Below, one piece after another: positions 23,684 through 32,935 of a stretch of 64,000 bases of DNA; within the stretch, counting starts at the first letter, position 1; each line of letters begins with the position of its first letter. A program made the position numbers and the translations under genes. This DNA is from an uncultured Clostridia bacterium. GTDB lineage: Bacteria > Bacillota > Clostridia > Christensenellales > Aristaeellaceae. Location: the NCBI GenBank assembly GCA_937886445.1, contig CALGBY010000063.1:7375-71374 (forward strand), given 5' to 3'. The notes beneath the pieces were generated by a model that did no database searches, was not told where the DNA came from, and saw only the letters and a program-made list of their open reading frames with translations.

Positions 23684-26050
23684 ATGAGAACCATTCCGAA
23701 TGAACACGACGACAATCTTGTACTGCGCTATTCTTCCCCTGCAAAGGTATGGACAGAAGCCCTGCCGCTCGGGAACGGGCGGATCGGCGCGATGGTATTC
23801 GGTGATGTTTATCACGAAAAGATATCACTGAATGAAGATACGCTTTGGAGCGGCGGCCCGAAGAAAAGAGATTACAGCGGCAATGCTGAACACACAAAAG
23901 CGGCTGAAGAACTGATGCTTTCCGGAAAGCCGCTTGAGGCACAGCGTGAGTGTGAAAAGAACCTTCTCGGCCCGTTTACCGAAGCATATGAACCGCTTGG
24001 TGATCTGCATATAAACTTCCGCTATCCTGAGGATCCTGTGAGCGATTATTCACGCACGCTTTCGCTCGAGGATGCTGTATCCTGTGTTTCATATAAGATC
24101 GGCGGTAAAAGATACACAAGAGAATGCTTCGTTTCACATCCGGATCAGGCGTTTATCATGCTCTTGACGGGTGATGAACACAGTCTGGATCTGAATGTAT
24201 CCTTAAGCAGCGAGCTGATAAAAGATATCCATATAAACGACAATCTTCTGTGTATGGAGGTGACCTGCCCTACCATATCCGTACCCTCCTATGTGCCCGG
24301 TGTTGAACAGCCGATCGTCTACAGTGATATTCCGTCTGAACGCGGAACAAAGGGATATGCAGCAATCAGGATCCATTCAGACGGTATCATTGAATTCCTT
24401 TCGGATTCTGTTTCAGTCAGCGGAGCCTCCTTCGTATTATTGCAGCTTTGCGTGCGTTCCGATTTTGAATCCTTCAATACACCGCCCTGTCACTCCCATA
24501 TAAACGCGGAAGCATTATGCACGGATGATATGGGCGCGCTCGGAAATGATTTTTCATTTCTCAAAAAACGCCATCTTGATGATTATCACGCGTTCTTTCT
24601 TCGCCAGAATATCACTCTGCCTGCATCAGGTCGTGAAAGAACCGATACCTATGAACGTCTTCGTCTGTTTGCTGAAGACGAAAACGACAGCACGCTGCCT
24701 GTTTTGCTTTATCAGTTCGGAAGATACCTGATGATATCCGGTTCAAGAGAAAACACCCAGCCGTTGAACCTTCAGGGTATCTGGAACGCCTCTGTACGCC
24801 CCCCGTGGAGCTGCAACTACACAGTCAATATCAATACTGAAATGAATTACTGGCCGGCTGAGATCTGCGCTTTGGGAGACCTGCACCGTCCTCTGTTTGA
24901 TCTGATACGCAATATGTCAGAGAACGGAGAGGAAACAGCAAAAGGTATCTTTTGCGCGCGCGGAGCCTGCGCGAATCATAATACCGATATATGGGCACAT
25001 ACAAATCCCGTCGGAGAGCACGGGATCAGCAACGGTTTATGGGGATGGTGGCCCATGGCCTTCGGTTGGCTTTGCCGTCACCTTTGGGAACACTATGAAT
25101 ACAGCAGAGACGACGCGTTTTTGAAGAATGAAGCATTGCCGATGTTCAGAAAAGCCGCTCTGTTCTTTATTGATACATGCCGCGACGGGAGTGACGGTTA
25201 CCGCACCTTCCGCCTTGCCACCAGCCCCGAAAACCGTTATCTTTTGGATGGAAATGAAGTGGCGTTTGCAAAACGCACGGAAATGTGCGATCAGATCATA
25301 AGAGAAAACCTTAAGCACTATCTATATGCACTGACTTATTTGGGATTGGAGCAGCATGAAGCAGATGATGTACTAAAGGCCAGAGAGCTGCTCTCCCTTC
25401 TCCCGCCGACTCAAATCGGCAAAGACGGAAGACTGCTTGAATGGGACAGAGAGCAAACGGAGATAGAACCCACCCACCGTCATATTTCTCATCTATACGG
25501 GCTGTTTCCCGCTGAAGAGATCGACGTGGCTGATCCGGCGCTGTGTAAAGCCGTACGGCGTTCTCTGGAGGTTCGCGGTGATGAAGGTACAGGCTGGAGC
25601 CTGGGATGGAAGATCAATGTTTACTGCAGGCTGCGTGACGGTGACCATACCCTGAAGCTGATCAAACGGCAGATGATGCTTGTAAACCCGGGCAATGAAA
25701 GCCATGAGCACGGAGGCACCTATCCGAATCTGTTCGATGCTCATCCTCCGTTCCAGATAGACGGTAACTTTGCGATGGCTTCCGGGGTTGCAAGGATGCT
25801 CATAGACAGCAGCATGAACACCGTATATCTGCTTCCTGCTCTGCCTTCCGAATGGAAGGATGTATCTGCATATGGATTATGCGGAGCAAACGGAACGGTC
25901 TTTGGTCTGACCGTCAAAAACGGTGTACTGGTTCGGCTTGAGGCAAAATCCGTATCCGGGACACCCGTTAAGGTAGTATACGGAAGCAAAGAATGGCATT
26001 GGAAACCACAAAAAGGCGAAACTGTGACAGATCCCGAACAGATCATATGA
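23684..26050 (+). CDS. Glycoside hydrolase family 95 alpha-L-fucosidase (or alpha-galactosidase)
   Basis: GH95 enzymes invert alpha-1,2-linked L-fucose, or in some members L-galactose. The 788-residue length and blocks are typical: WTEALPLGNGRIGAMVFGD and NEDTLWSGGP in the N-terminal beta-domain, then in the (alpha/alpha)6 barrel NLQGIWNASVRPPWSCNYT, NINTEMNYWPAE (catalytic-site Asn residues), GRLLEWDREQ (general acid Glu) and HPPFQIDGNFA (Asp). There is no signal peptide, so it acts on imported oligosaccharides in the cytoplasm. AGGAGG precedes the ATG. It diverges from DUF2804 and stands alone. Host-mucin or plant xyloglucan fucose is the likely source of substrate. Confidence 0.93.
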   Translation: MRTIPNEHDDNLVLRYSSPAKVWTEALPLGNGRIGAMVFGDVYHEKISLNEDTLWSGGPKKRDYSGNAEHTKAAEELMLSGKPLEAQRECEKNLLGPFTEAYEPLGDLHINFRYPEDPVSDYSRTLSLEDAVSCVSYKIGGKRYTRECFVSHPDQAFIMLLTGDEHSLDLNVSLSSELIKDIHINDNLLCMEVTCPTISVPSYVPGVEQPIVYSDIPSERGTKGYAAIRIHSDGIIEFLSDSVSVSGASFVLLQLCVRSDFESFNTPPCHSHINAEALCTDDMGALGNDFSFLKKRHLDDYHAFFLRQNITLPASGRERTDTYERLRLFAEDENDSTLPVLLYQFGRYLMISGSRENTQPLNLQGIWNASVRPPWSCNYTVNINTEMNYWPAEICALGDLHRPLFDLIRNMSENGEETAKGIFCARGACANHNTDIWAHTNPVGEHGISNGLWGWWPMAFGWLCRHLWEHYEYSRDDAFLKNEALPMFRKAALFFIDTCRDGSDGYRTFRLATSPENRYLLDGNEVAFAKRTEMCDQIIRENLKHYLYALTYLGLEQHEADDVLKARELLSLLPPTQIGKDGRLLEWDREQTEIEPTHRHISHLYGLFPAEEIDVADPALCKAVRRSLEVRGDEGTGWSLGWKINVYCRLRDGDHTLKLIKRQMMLVNPGNESHEHGGTYPNLFDAHPPFQIDGNFAMASGVARMLIDSSMNTVYLLPALPSEWKDVSAYGLCGANGTVFGLTVKNGVLVRLEAKSVSGTPVKVVYGSKEWHWKPQKGETVTDPEQII

Positions 26051-26207
26051 TTTCCGTATGATCATTCGTATCATTCACTAAATGCCAAACTGTTCTTTTC
26101 GTGTTTAAAAACGCGGCTGTATTTCAAACAGGCAATGAAAGTGATATAATGGCATGTGCCTGTTTGGGGCACTAAGTATATCGTGATTATCACAGAACGG
26201 AGTAACT

Positions 26208-27410
26208 ATGAGCGATCAAGAAAGAATGACAGGAACTGTATCCCGCGGAATTCGCTGCCCTATTATCCGTCAGGGTGATGACATGGCGTCTATCGTAACA
26301 GAAAGTGTGCTTGCCGCATCCCAGAATGACGGCTTTTCTCTGCGTGACAGAGATGTTATCGCCGTCACCGAATCTGTTGTAGCACGCGCGCAGGGCAATT
26401 ACTGCTCTGTATCAGACATCAGTGCGGATGTGCGTAAAAAGACCGGCGGCGAAACTCTCGGCGTGATCTTCCCCATTCTTTCAAGGAACCGCTTTGCGGT
26501 ATGCCTTCGCGGTATTGCCGGAGGCGTCAAAAAGGTTGTGCTGATGCTCAGCTATCCTTCTGACGAGGTCGGCAACGAACTGGTCAGTCTGGATCAGCTT
26601 GATCTTGCCGGAATTGATCCCTATTCCGATGTGCTTTCATTGGAAAAATACCGCGAGCTGTTCGGCATCAACCGCCATCCCTTTACAGGTGTCGATTATG
26701 TTGAATATTACGGTGATCTGATTCGTGAAAGCGGAGCTGAATGTGAGATCATCTTTGCCAACCAGCCCAGAGCGATCCTGGCTTATACTGATTGTGTGCT
26801 AACCTGCGACATTCATACCCGCGCAAGAACAAAGCGTATCCTGAAGGCAGCCGGAGCGAAAATCGTACTCGGTCTGGACGATATCATGACGACTCCCGTA
26901 AACGGAAGCGGATGTAATGAACAATACGGTCTGCTTGGATCCAACAAAAGCGAAGAAGACCGCATCAAGCTGTTCCCGCATAACTGCGATTCTCTTGTAT
27001 ACGATATCCAGGAGCGCATTTTTGAAAAGACCGGTAAACGTATTGAGGTAATGGTATACGGCGACGGTGCCTTTAAGGATCCGAGAGGAAAGATCTGGGA
27101 GCTTGCTGATCCGGTCGTCTCCCCGGCTTATACAAAAGGGTTGGAAGGCACGCCGAACGAGTTGAAGCTGAAGTACCTTGCTGACAATGATTTCAAAGCG
27201 CTTTCAGGGGATGATCTTAAAAACGCTATCAAGGAAAGCATTCGTTCAAAGGATAAAGATCTCGTTGGCAACATGGCCTCTGAAGGAACTACGCCCCGTC
27301 AATTGACCGATCTTATCGGTTCTCTTTGCGATCTGACCAGCGGGAGCGGTGATAAAGGCACGCCTGTTGTGCTGGTGCAGGGTTATTTTGATAACTATAC
27401 CAACGCGTAA
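26208..27410 (+). CDS. CofE-like (coenzyme F420-0:L-glutamate ligase family) protein
   Basis: The 400-residue protein opens with a motif set of the F420 gamma-glutamyl ligase fold: DRDVIAVTESVVARAQG, a RNRFAVCLRGIA segment and the metal/phosphate region VMVYGDGAFKDPRG. It is longer than CofE (about 250 residues), with a C-terminal extension. Nothing else of F420 biosynthesis (cofC, cofD, fbiC) is in the window and such Clostridia are not known for F420, so this is probably a paralogue with another acceptor; the function is unknown. CGGAGTAACT precedes the ATG, and a TATAAT at 26145-26150 may be its -10. A terminator follows at 27504. Confidence 0.8.
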   Translation: MSDQERMTGTVSRGIRCPIIRQGDDMASIVTESVLAASQNDGFSLRDRDVIAVTESVVARAQGNYCSVSDISADVRKKTGGETLGVIFPILSRNRFAVCLRGIAGGVKKVVLMLSYPSDEVGNELVSLDQLDLAGIDPYSDVLSLEKYRELFGINRHPFTGVDYVEYYGDLIRESGAECEIIFANQPRAILAYTDCVLTCDIHTRARTKRILKAAGAKIVLGLDDIMTTPVNGSGCNEQYGLLGSNKSEEDRIKLFPHNCDSLVYDIQERIFEKTGKRIEVMVYGDGAFKDPRGKIWELADPVVSPAYTKGLEGTPNELKLKYLADNDFKALSGDDLKNAIKESIRSKDKDLVGNMASEGTTPRQLTDLIGSLCDLTSGSGDKGTPVVLVQGYFDNYTNA

Positions 27411-27503
27411 CAGTTGACTATTGTCCTTCTTTCCGACTTTGCCGCGAGTGTCCGGTGATACTCTGAATGCATCATCAATTCCGCATATCCATATATTTGA
27501 AAA

Positions 27504-27530
27504 GAGCCGCAATTTTCGCGGCTCGTTTTT
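27504..27530. terminator. Terminator between converging CofE-like and papain-like genes
   Basis: GAGCCGC and GCGGCTC pair around a seven-base loop. Plus-strand GTTTTT and minus-strand TTTTC follow, so it can act in both directions. Confidence 0.8.
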
Positions 27531-27596
27531 CTGTTGGTTTTCAGGCACTGTCAGGCAGTTCACAAAATACTGCCCCGCCTCCGCCTGTATCGGTCA

Positions 27597-28325
27597 TCAG
27601 TTGCACCGGATGATATCATCACGCAGTCTGTATATCGTTGCACCGTACTTTTTTCTGCAAAAAGCGTCAACAAACCAGTCGATCTCCTTGACAGCATTGA
27701 ACTGAACATAGCCATAACGGATCCCGTCTACTCTCGTCCCCTTCATATTGCTGTCGCACCATGTCACAGTGTCCTTTTCGGGGTCATAATCCTCGGTAAA
27801 TACGAGGCTGTGCGCACCGACACCGTAATAGTAGTTTGCGGCCATCTGGAAGTAATCCCCTCTTTGTACCTGCATAAGGAAAGCTCTTGCCTTCTCACGG
27901 TTTTCCGCCTTTGAAAGAGAAGGATCATATCTGAACGTAGCCGCGGCATAGAACGGATTCCCGTCAGCAGCAGGAATATCCTTCCATTCACAGCCGTATA
28001 CATACTCCTTACATTCCTCTTTGGGCTTATTGTCAGGAATGACCAGCTTTGTATCCGGAAACTCCGCCATTCTGTACCCGTCAGCATTTTGCCTAAAAAG
28101 GTAAACCGTGAAATTCTTACATATATATATATCTCCGGCATATTGGGCACGCTGTTTTTTACCCTTTGTTTCTTTGAATTTCTGCTCGGCAAGAGAAATA
28201 ATGCTGTCGATCAGTTCATCACGCGGTGATTGCTCCTCACCTGATCCGGCAAATGCAAATGAAGACAGAATAGACGACAATACGCAGAGAAAACAGGTCG
28301 TTATAATTATCCACCTTTTCTTCAT
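27597..28325 (-). CDS. Exported protein with a papain-fold (NlpC/CHAP-like) pattern
   Basis: The 242-residue protein has a clear signal peptide (KKRWIIITTCFLCVLSSILS, cleavage near AFAG). The mature part shows DIYICKNFTVYLFRQN, which looks like the Cys-bearing helix of NlpC/P60 or CHAP amidases, and after 90 residues QRGDYFQMA and GAHSLVFTEDYD with a His followed by an Asp/Asn-type position (TWCDSNMKG). A cell-wall endopeptidase or amidase is therefore plausible, but the motif is read by eye and the family name is uncertain. The start at 28325 follows GGAGGGTGA; it begins 18 bases after the ABC transporter stop, so it is the last gene of the exporter operon. Confidence 0.7.
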   Translation of the reverse strand: MKKRWIIITTCFLCVLSSILSSFAFAGSGEEQSPRDELIDSIISLAEQKFKETKGKKQRAQYAGDIYICKNFTVYLFRQNADGYRMAEFPDTKLVIPDNKPKEECKEYVYGCEWKDIPAADGNPFYAAATFRYDPSLSKAENREKARAFLMQVQRGDYFQMAANYYYGVGAHSLVFTEDYDPEKDTVTWCDSNMKGTRVDGIRYGYVQFNAVKEIDWFVDAFCRKKYGATIYRLRDDIIRCN

Positions 28326-28343
28326 AACGGATTCACCCTCCAT

Positions 28344-30233
28344 TTACTTCTCATTCTCAAGGCGTTCACGGTTGCTTTGCAGCATATAAAGGCTCCAGTA
28401 TCGTCCCTGCTTCTCAAGCAGCTGCTCGTGGGTTCCCTGCTCAATGATCTCGCCATGCGAAAGTACAATGATATTATCCGCATGCTGAACGGTAGAAAGC
28501 CGGTGTGCTACGATCAGCAAAGTACCGATACTCATCATTTTCTCAAGGCTGTCCTGGATCAGTACCTCCGTTTCCGTATCGATATTTGCTGTTGCCTCAT
28601 CCAGGATCATGATCTCCGGTTTATGGATGATCGTGCGTGCAAATGAGATCAATTGCCGTTCACCGGCAGAAAAATTGCTTCCCCGCTCGCGCACTTCCTC
28701 GTCCAAACCGCCCGGAAGCTTCGCGATCACCTTGTCAGCATTCACATATCTGCATGCTTTCATCACTTCATCATCACTCACATTTTCTTTACGCAGCAAT
28801 ATGTTCGATCTGACTGTACCGGAGAAAAGGAATACATCCTGCAGCATCTGCCCGAAGTGACTTCTGAGAGAGGCGATCCTGATAGTAGTGATGTCTCTTC
28901 CGTCAATAAGGATCTGCCCTTTTTGAATATCATAGTCTCTGCAAAGCAGCGAAAGTATTGTTGTTTTGCCGCTTCCGGTAGCACCGACAAAAGCCACTGT
29001 TTGGCTCGCCTTTACCTTGAAAGATACATTTTTAAGTACCCATTCCTCATCCTTATAGGCAAACCATACATTTTTGAACTCGATATCACCCTTTACTTCG
29101 GTCAGGTCCTGAGCATTTTCACGGTCTGTAACATCGCTTTTTATGTCAAATATCGTAAATATTTTTTCGGCTGAAGCAAATGCGCTCTGAAGCCAGTTGA
29201 ACATATCCGCAAGATTCTGTATAGGGTTGAAAAACTTGTTGATATACATATAGAAAGTTACGATCACACCGCCTGTGATCGATTGCCCGAGGAAGCGGGA
29301 GCCGTCCAAAGCGCCGGTGCTGCCCAGATAGAACAGCGCAAGAACGGTGCTCAGATACAGCATGATAACAAGCGGTCTGAAAATGCCGAATACAATGATC
29401 TGCTTGCGTTTTGCGTTGCGCAGATTCATATTCTTTTCTTCAAATTCCTTTTGTTTTTGTTCCTCACGGTTAAAAATCTGAATGATCTTCATACCGGACA
29501 GATGCTCAGAAAGATAGGTATTGATATCGGTAGTACCATCCTTGACCTTACGATATGCTTTTCTGGTAAATTTTCTGAAAATGATGGTAAACAAAACGAT
29601 AAACGGCACAAAGCACAGTACCATCAATGTCAGTTCAAGGTTGACTGCCAGCATAGCCGCCAAAACACCGATGATAATAAACACATTTTTCACAAGGTTC
29701 ACCAGAATATTGGTAAACATCATCGAAATCGCGTTTGTATCATTCGTTATACGGGTAACGAGCTTGCCTACAGGGATCGCATTCAGCTGCGCGTGGCTTA
29801 AGCCTTCAATATGCTCAAACAGATCAAGCCTGATACTGCTCAGTATTTTCTGCCCTATTTTCTGAAGCAGCAGCGCCTGGCAATAGCCGCACACCAGTGA
29901 TACCGCCAGAACAGAAGCATATACCACTACCATTCCGATCAGCCGTGAAAGATTTTCCTCGTTCTGTGTTTTGACCAGTTCCTCAAGTTCGCCTACAAGA
30001 AGCGGGGATATGATATCATAGGATATCGCGACGATCAGAAACAGAAAGACCGCGAGAAAGCTTTTCCAATGAGGTTTCGCGTAGTGGATCAGCCTTCTGA
30101 TCAGCTCTGTATCCTTCATATTACGGTCAAAGCCGATCGCCTCTTTGCGATTTTTGATGGAAAAAAACGCGATAATGAATATTCCGGATATCGTTCCGAT
30201 CAACGCACCGACAAGCAGCAAAGGATTGACCAT
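28344..30233 (-). CDS. ABC exporter half-transporter with intact catalytic site (subunit B)
   Basis: The 629-residue protein has six membrane helices (about residues 5-350) and an ATPase domain with Walker A GATGSGKTT, signature FSAGERQLISFARTI (the usual LSGGQ reads FSAGE) and Walker B IMILDEATANID with the catalytic Glu. An extra N-terminal helix (LLLVGALIGTISGIFIIAFF) precedes the standard six. It directly follows its partner gene and together they match heterodimeric multidrug exporters of the BmrCD/LmrCD/TM287-288 type. The substrate is unknown; drugs, lipids or a peptide processed with the downstream exported protein are possible. Confidence 0.92.
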   Translation of the reverse strand: MVNPLLLVGALIGTISGIFIIAFFSIKNRKEAIGFDRNMKDTELIRRLIHYAKPHWKSFLAVFLFLIVAISYDIISPLLVGELEELVKTQNEENLSRLIGMVVVYASVLAVSLVCGYCQALLLQKIGQKILSSIRLDLFEHIEGLSHAQLNAIPVGKLVTRITNDTNAISMMFTNILVNLVKNVFIIIGVLAAMLAVNLELTLMVLCFVPFIVLFTIIFRKFTRKAYRKVKDGTTDINTYLSEHLSGMKIIQIFNREEQKQKEFEEKNMNLRNAKRKQIIVFGIFRPLVIMLYLSTVLALFYLGSTGALDGSRFLGQSITGGVIVTFYMYINKFFNPIQNLADMFNWLQSAFASAEKIFTIFDIKSDVTDRENAQDLTEVKGDIEFKNVWFAYKDEEWVLKNVSFKVKASQTVAFVGATGSGKTTILSLLCRDYDIQKGQILIDGRDITTIRIASLRSHFGQMLQDVFLFSGTVRSNILLRKENVSDDEVMKACRYVNADKVIAKLPGGLDEEVRERGSNFSAGERQLISFARTIIHKPEIMILDEATANIDTETEVLIQDSLEKMMSIGTLLIVAHRLSTVQHADNIIVLSHGEIIEQGTHEQLLEKQGRYWSLYMLQSNRERLENEK

Positions 30234-32036
30234 TTATTTATCCTCCTTCGCGATATCATCAAGCTTCTGCAGATCCACCATGTTTCTGTATTCATTGCAG
30301 CTGCTGTACAACTCTTCGTGTTTTCCGGAGGCTATCACCATGCCGTCTTTCATAAACAGGATCTTATCCATCTTTTCGATCGTAGTGATACGGTGCGCGA
30401 TCAGAATGGTCGTCTTTCCGTTTCTGGTGTCCTTCAGGTTTTTCAGTATTTTCTTCTCCGTATCCACATCCACCGCGCTCACGCTGTCATCCAGGATCAG
30501 GATCGGTGCTTTCTTCATCAACGCCCTTGCGATCGAAATGCGCTGCTTCTGACCGCCTGAAACAGTCACTCCCCTTTCACCGAGTACCGTTTCGTATTTT
30601 GCTGTGAAATCCTCAATATTTTCATGCACATCAGCAAGCCTTGCCGCGTTTTCTATCTCATCCTTATCGGAAGTATCGGATGCAAATGAAATGTTCCTTG
30701 CCACGGTATCACTGAACAGAAAATTATCCTGCGGTACATAAGCTGAGGCAGCCCTTACTGTTCTGATAGGAATGGTGTTTACATCCTTGCCGTCAATAAA
30801 CAGTGTGCCGTCGGGCACATTATATGTTCTCAAGATCAAATCGACCAGCGTAGTTTTTCCGCATCCGGTTTTTCCGATGATCCCGACATTTTCACCGGCT
30901 GCGATTTTGAAAGATACATTTTTCAACGTATCTGTTTCTGCTCCGGGATAACGGAAGGTAAGGTTTTTGAATTCAATATCTCCCCGGATGTCACTGATAT
31001 CATTCACAGTTTCAGCATCCCTGACATCAGGTTCCTGATCAAGCAGCTGACTGATCCTGTTCAAACTCGCGCGTCCGCGGCTTCTCATTTCGATCAGCTG
31101 GCTGATGGCCATTACAGGCCACACGACGGAAAGGAAGTAGCCGATAAACTGAACAAGATCACCTGCGTTGAATTCGCCCTTCAGTACAAGATATCCGCCG
31201 TATCCATATATTATGCACAAAACCGATTCAACGAGAAAGGTTACGCAGATATTCATTTTTGTAGACAGCTTGGTGTATTCAATGTTCGCGATCTCGTTCT
31301 CTTTATTCAGTTTACCAAACGCAAGCAGTTCCTTCGTTTCCTTTACGAAGGCCTTGATAACGGCTATGCCTGAAAAACTCTCCTGACTGAAATCAGAGAG
31401 CATCGAAAACGCTTCCTGTCTTGTCTCCCATTTTTTTGTAAGATATTTTCCGAGAATGATGCTGGAGGAAAGCAGCAATGTAAGCGGAATGAGTGTGAAC
31501 AGCGTAAGAAGCAGGTTTTGGCCAGCCATCTTGATCAATGCCATACCGCCCAAAAATGTAGCGTCACAAAGCATCAAAATACCGCTTCCGAAGCAATCCT
31601 GAACGGTTTCAAGATCGTTTGTAAAGAGGCTCATCAAATCGCCCACTTTACTGTGCTGATAATAGTTTTGGCTCAGCCCTTTCAGCCTGTCGAACATCCT
31701 GCTGCGCAGCCCGGTCTCAACATTGATCGCGCTTCCGAAGAAGCATATTCTCCAAATAAACCGGCACGCGGTCATACAAAGAACGATCAGCAGCATCGGA
31801 TAGCATATTTTCTTATAGATGAATTCAATATCAAAAGCGGTTTTCTGACCGTTTACGATGATCATATTTTCATAATTGCCTTTATCCATCAAGGCATTTA
31901 TACCGTTGACCACATAATTATAGTATTCTGGTATTTTCAACTGCAGATAATCGACAACTACAAGCACCAATACGCCGAGAAGCAGTACCGGAGCATATTT
32001 CAGATAATACCTGTTAATGTGTTTACCGAAAAGCAT
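30234..32036 (-). CDS. ABC exporter half-transporter with degenerate catalytic site (subunit A)
   Basis: The 600-residue protein has six membrane helices, Walker A GKTGCGKTT, signature VSGGQKQRISIARAL and Walker B ILILDDSVSAVD, where Asp replaces the catalytic Glu. That is the mark of the degenerate subunit of a heterodimeric exporter: one of the two ATP sites binds but barely hydrolyses. The start ATG 32036 is preceded by GAGGTGGATT; two earlier ATGs lack ribosome sites. It is the first gene of exporter A-exporter B-papain-like, read leftward. Confidence 0.92.
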   Translation of the reverse strand: MLFGKHINRYYLKYAPVLLLGVLVLVVVDYLQLKIPEYYNYVVNGINALMDKGNYENMIIVNGQKTAFDIEFIYKKICYPMLLIVLCMTACRFIWRICFFGSAINVETGLRSRMFDRLKGLSQNYYQHSKVGDLMSLFTNDLETVQDCFGSGILMLCDATFLGGMALIKMAGQNLLLTLFTLIPLTLLLSSSIILGKYLTKKWETRQEAFSMLSDFSQESFSGIAVIKAFVKETKELLAFGKLNKENEIANIEYTKLSTKMNICVTFLVESVLCIIYGYGGYLVLKGEFNAGDLVQFIGYFLSVVWPVMAISQLIEMRSRGRASLNRISQLLDQEPDVRDAETVNDISDIRGDIEFKNLTFRYPGAETDTLKNVSFKIAAGENVGIIGKTGCGKTTLVDLILRTYNVPDGTLFIDGKDVNTIPIRTVRAASAYVPQDNFLFSDTVARNISFASDTSDKDEIENAARLADVHENIEDFTAKYETVLGERGVTVSGGQKQRISIARALMKKAPILILDDSVSAVDVDTEKKILKNLKDTRNGKTTILIAHRITTIEKMDKILFMKDGMVIASGKHEELYSSCNEYRNMVDLQKLDDIAKEDK

Positions 32037-32140
32037 AATCCACCTCATATCGATGTTAAGCGAAAACCGCATAATGGATTATACATCATTTGCCCGTATT
32101 CAACAACAGTTTGACAACTGATTTATGTAAAAAGCGGTTG

Positions 32141-32171
32141 AAAAACAAAAGAAGCCCGATTCACAGGCTCC
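32141..32171 (-). terminator. Probable terminator after the methyltransferase gene
   Basis: On the minus strand GGAGCC and GGCTTC pair (with one G-U) around a short loop, followed by TTTTGTTTTT. The stem is short, so confidence is moderate. Confidence 0.5.
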
Positions 32172-32183
32172 TGATGTATTCCC

Positions 32184-32723
32184 TTATTCACCGGTTTTCC
32201 AACCGACCGCCACTCCCCATATACCGGATAAACGCCAGCTTACATGATCAAAGCCGGTGCTCTCCATCAGACGCATCAGTTCTTTCTTTTCCGGGTATAT
32301 ATCTTTCTTTCCGCAAAAAATCTTGGTAAGGATCACTGCCTGTCCGCCCGGCTTCAATACTCTGTTTGTTTCGCATAGTACTCTTTCAGCGTTTTCCTTC
32401 TTTATCAGTTCACCTGCAAGCACAGCGTCAAAAGCGCCGTCCCGCCAGGGAATGTCATCAGGCTCTGCGAAAACGATATCGCTGTTATAAAGTCTTTCAC
32501 GCAGTTCACGCGAATACTGTACATCCTGACAGATCCCGCACACATTCAATCTCAGCTTTTCACATAGAGCTGAAAGGAGCGCGCCATCACGGCAAAAAAG
32601 ATCCAGCACACTGTCATGCTCCTCCAGCGTAGCCCAATTCATAACAGCCCTCATGCCGGATGTAAGTCGATTCTTTTTCTCTTTGATTTCTGTATTTTGC
32701 CAACCGCTCGTCTTTGTTATCAT
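32184..32723 (-). CDS. Class I S-adenosylmethionine methyltransferase, substrate unknown
   Basis: The 179-residue protein has a compact methyltransferase fold: VLDLFCRDGALLSALCEKL (motif I), VCGICQDVQYSRELRERLYN (cofactor-binding region), DIPWRDGAFDAVLAGEL (motif post-II/IV) and LCETNRVLKPGGQAVIL. These are the UbiE/Methyltransf_11 type hallmarks seen in many small-molecule methylases. Nothing in the sequence shows the acceptor. It is leftward and ends 148 bases before the exporter genes, with a probable terminator between. Confidence 0.82.
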   Translation of the reverse strand: MITKTSGWQNTEIKEKKNRLTSGMRAVMNWATLEEHDSVLDLFCRDGALLSALCEKLRLNVCGICQDVQYSRELRERLYNSDIVFAEPDDIPWRDGAFDAVLAGELIKKENAERVLCETNRVLKPGGQAVILTKIFCGKKDIYPEKKELMRLMESTGFDHVSWRLSGIWGVAVGWKTGE

Positions 32724-32935
32724 TGCAGTACTTCCCCGTCAATAATCATTACATCATAATTATAACACACTTTCGTAATATTTCAACCTTTTCTTAACAA
32801 TTTCTTAATATATTTTGTCATCAACATATTCTGAAGCGATTGATCACATTATTTGCAAAAATTCTGAAATATCGCGTTCGTATAATGTACATTGTGATAT
32901 AATCAGTAACGAATCATATTGCACCCGGAGGAACC

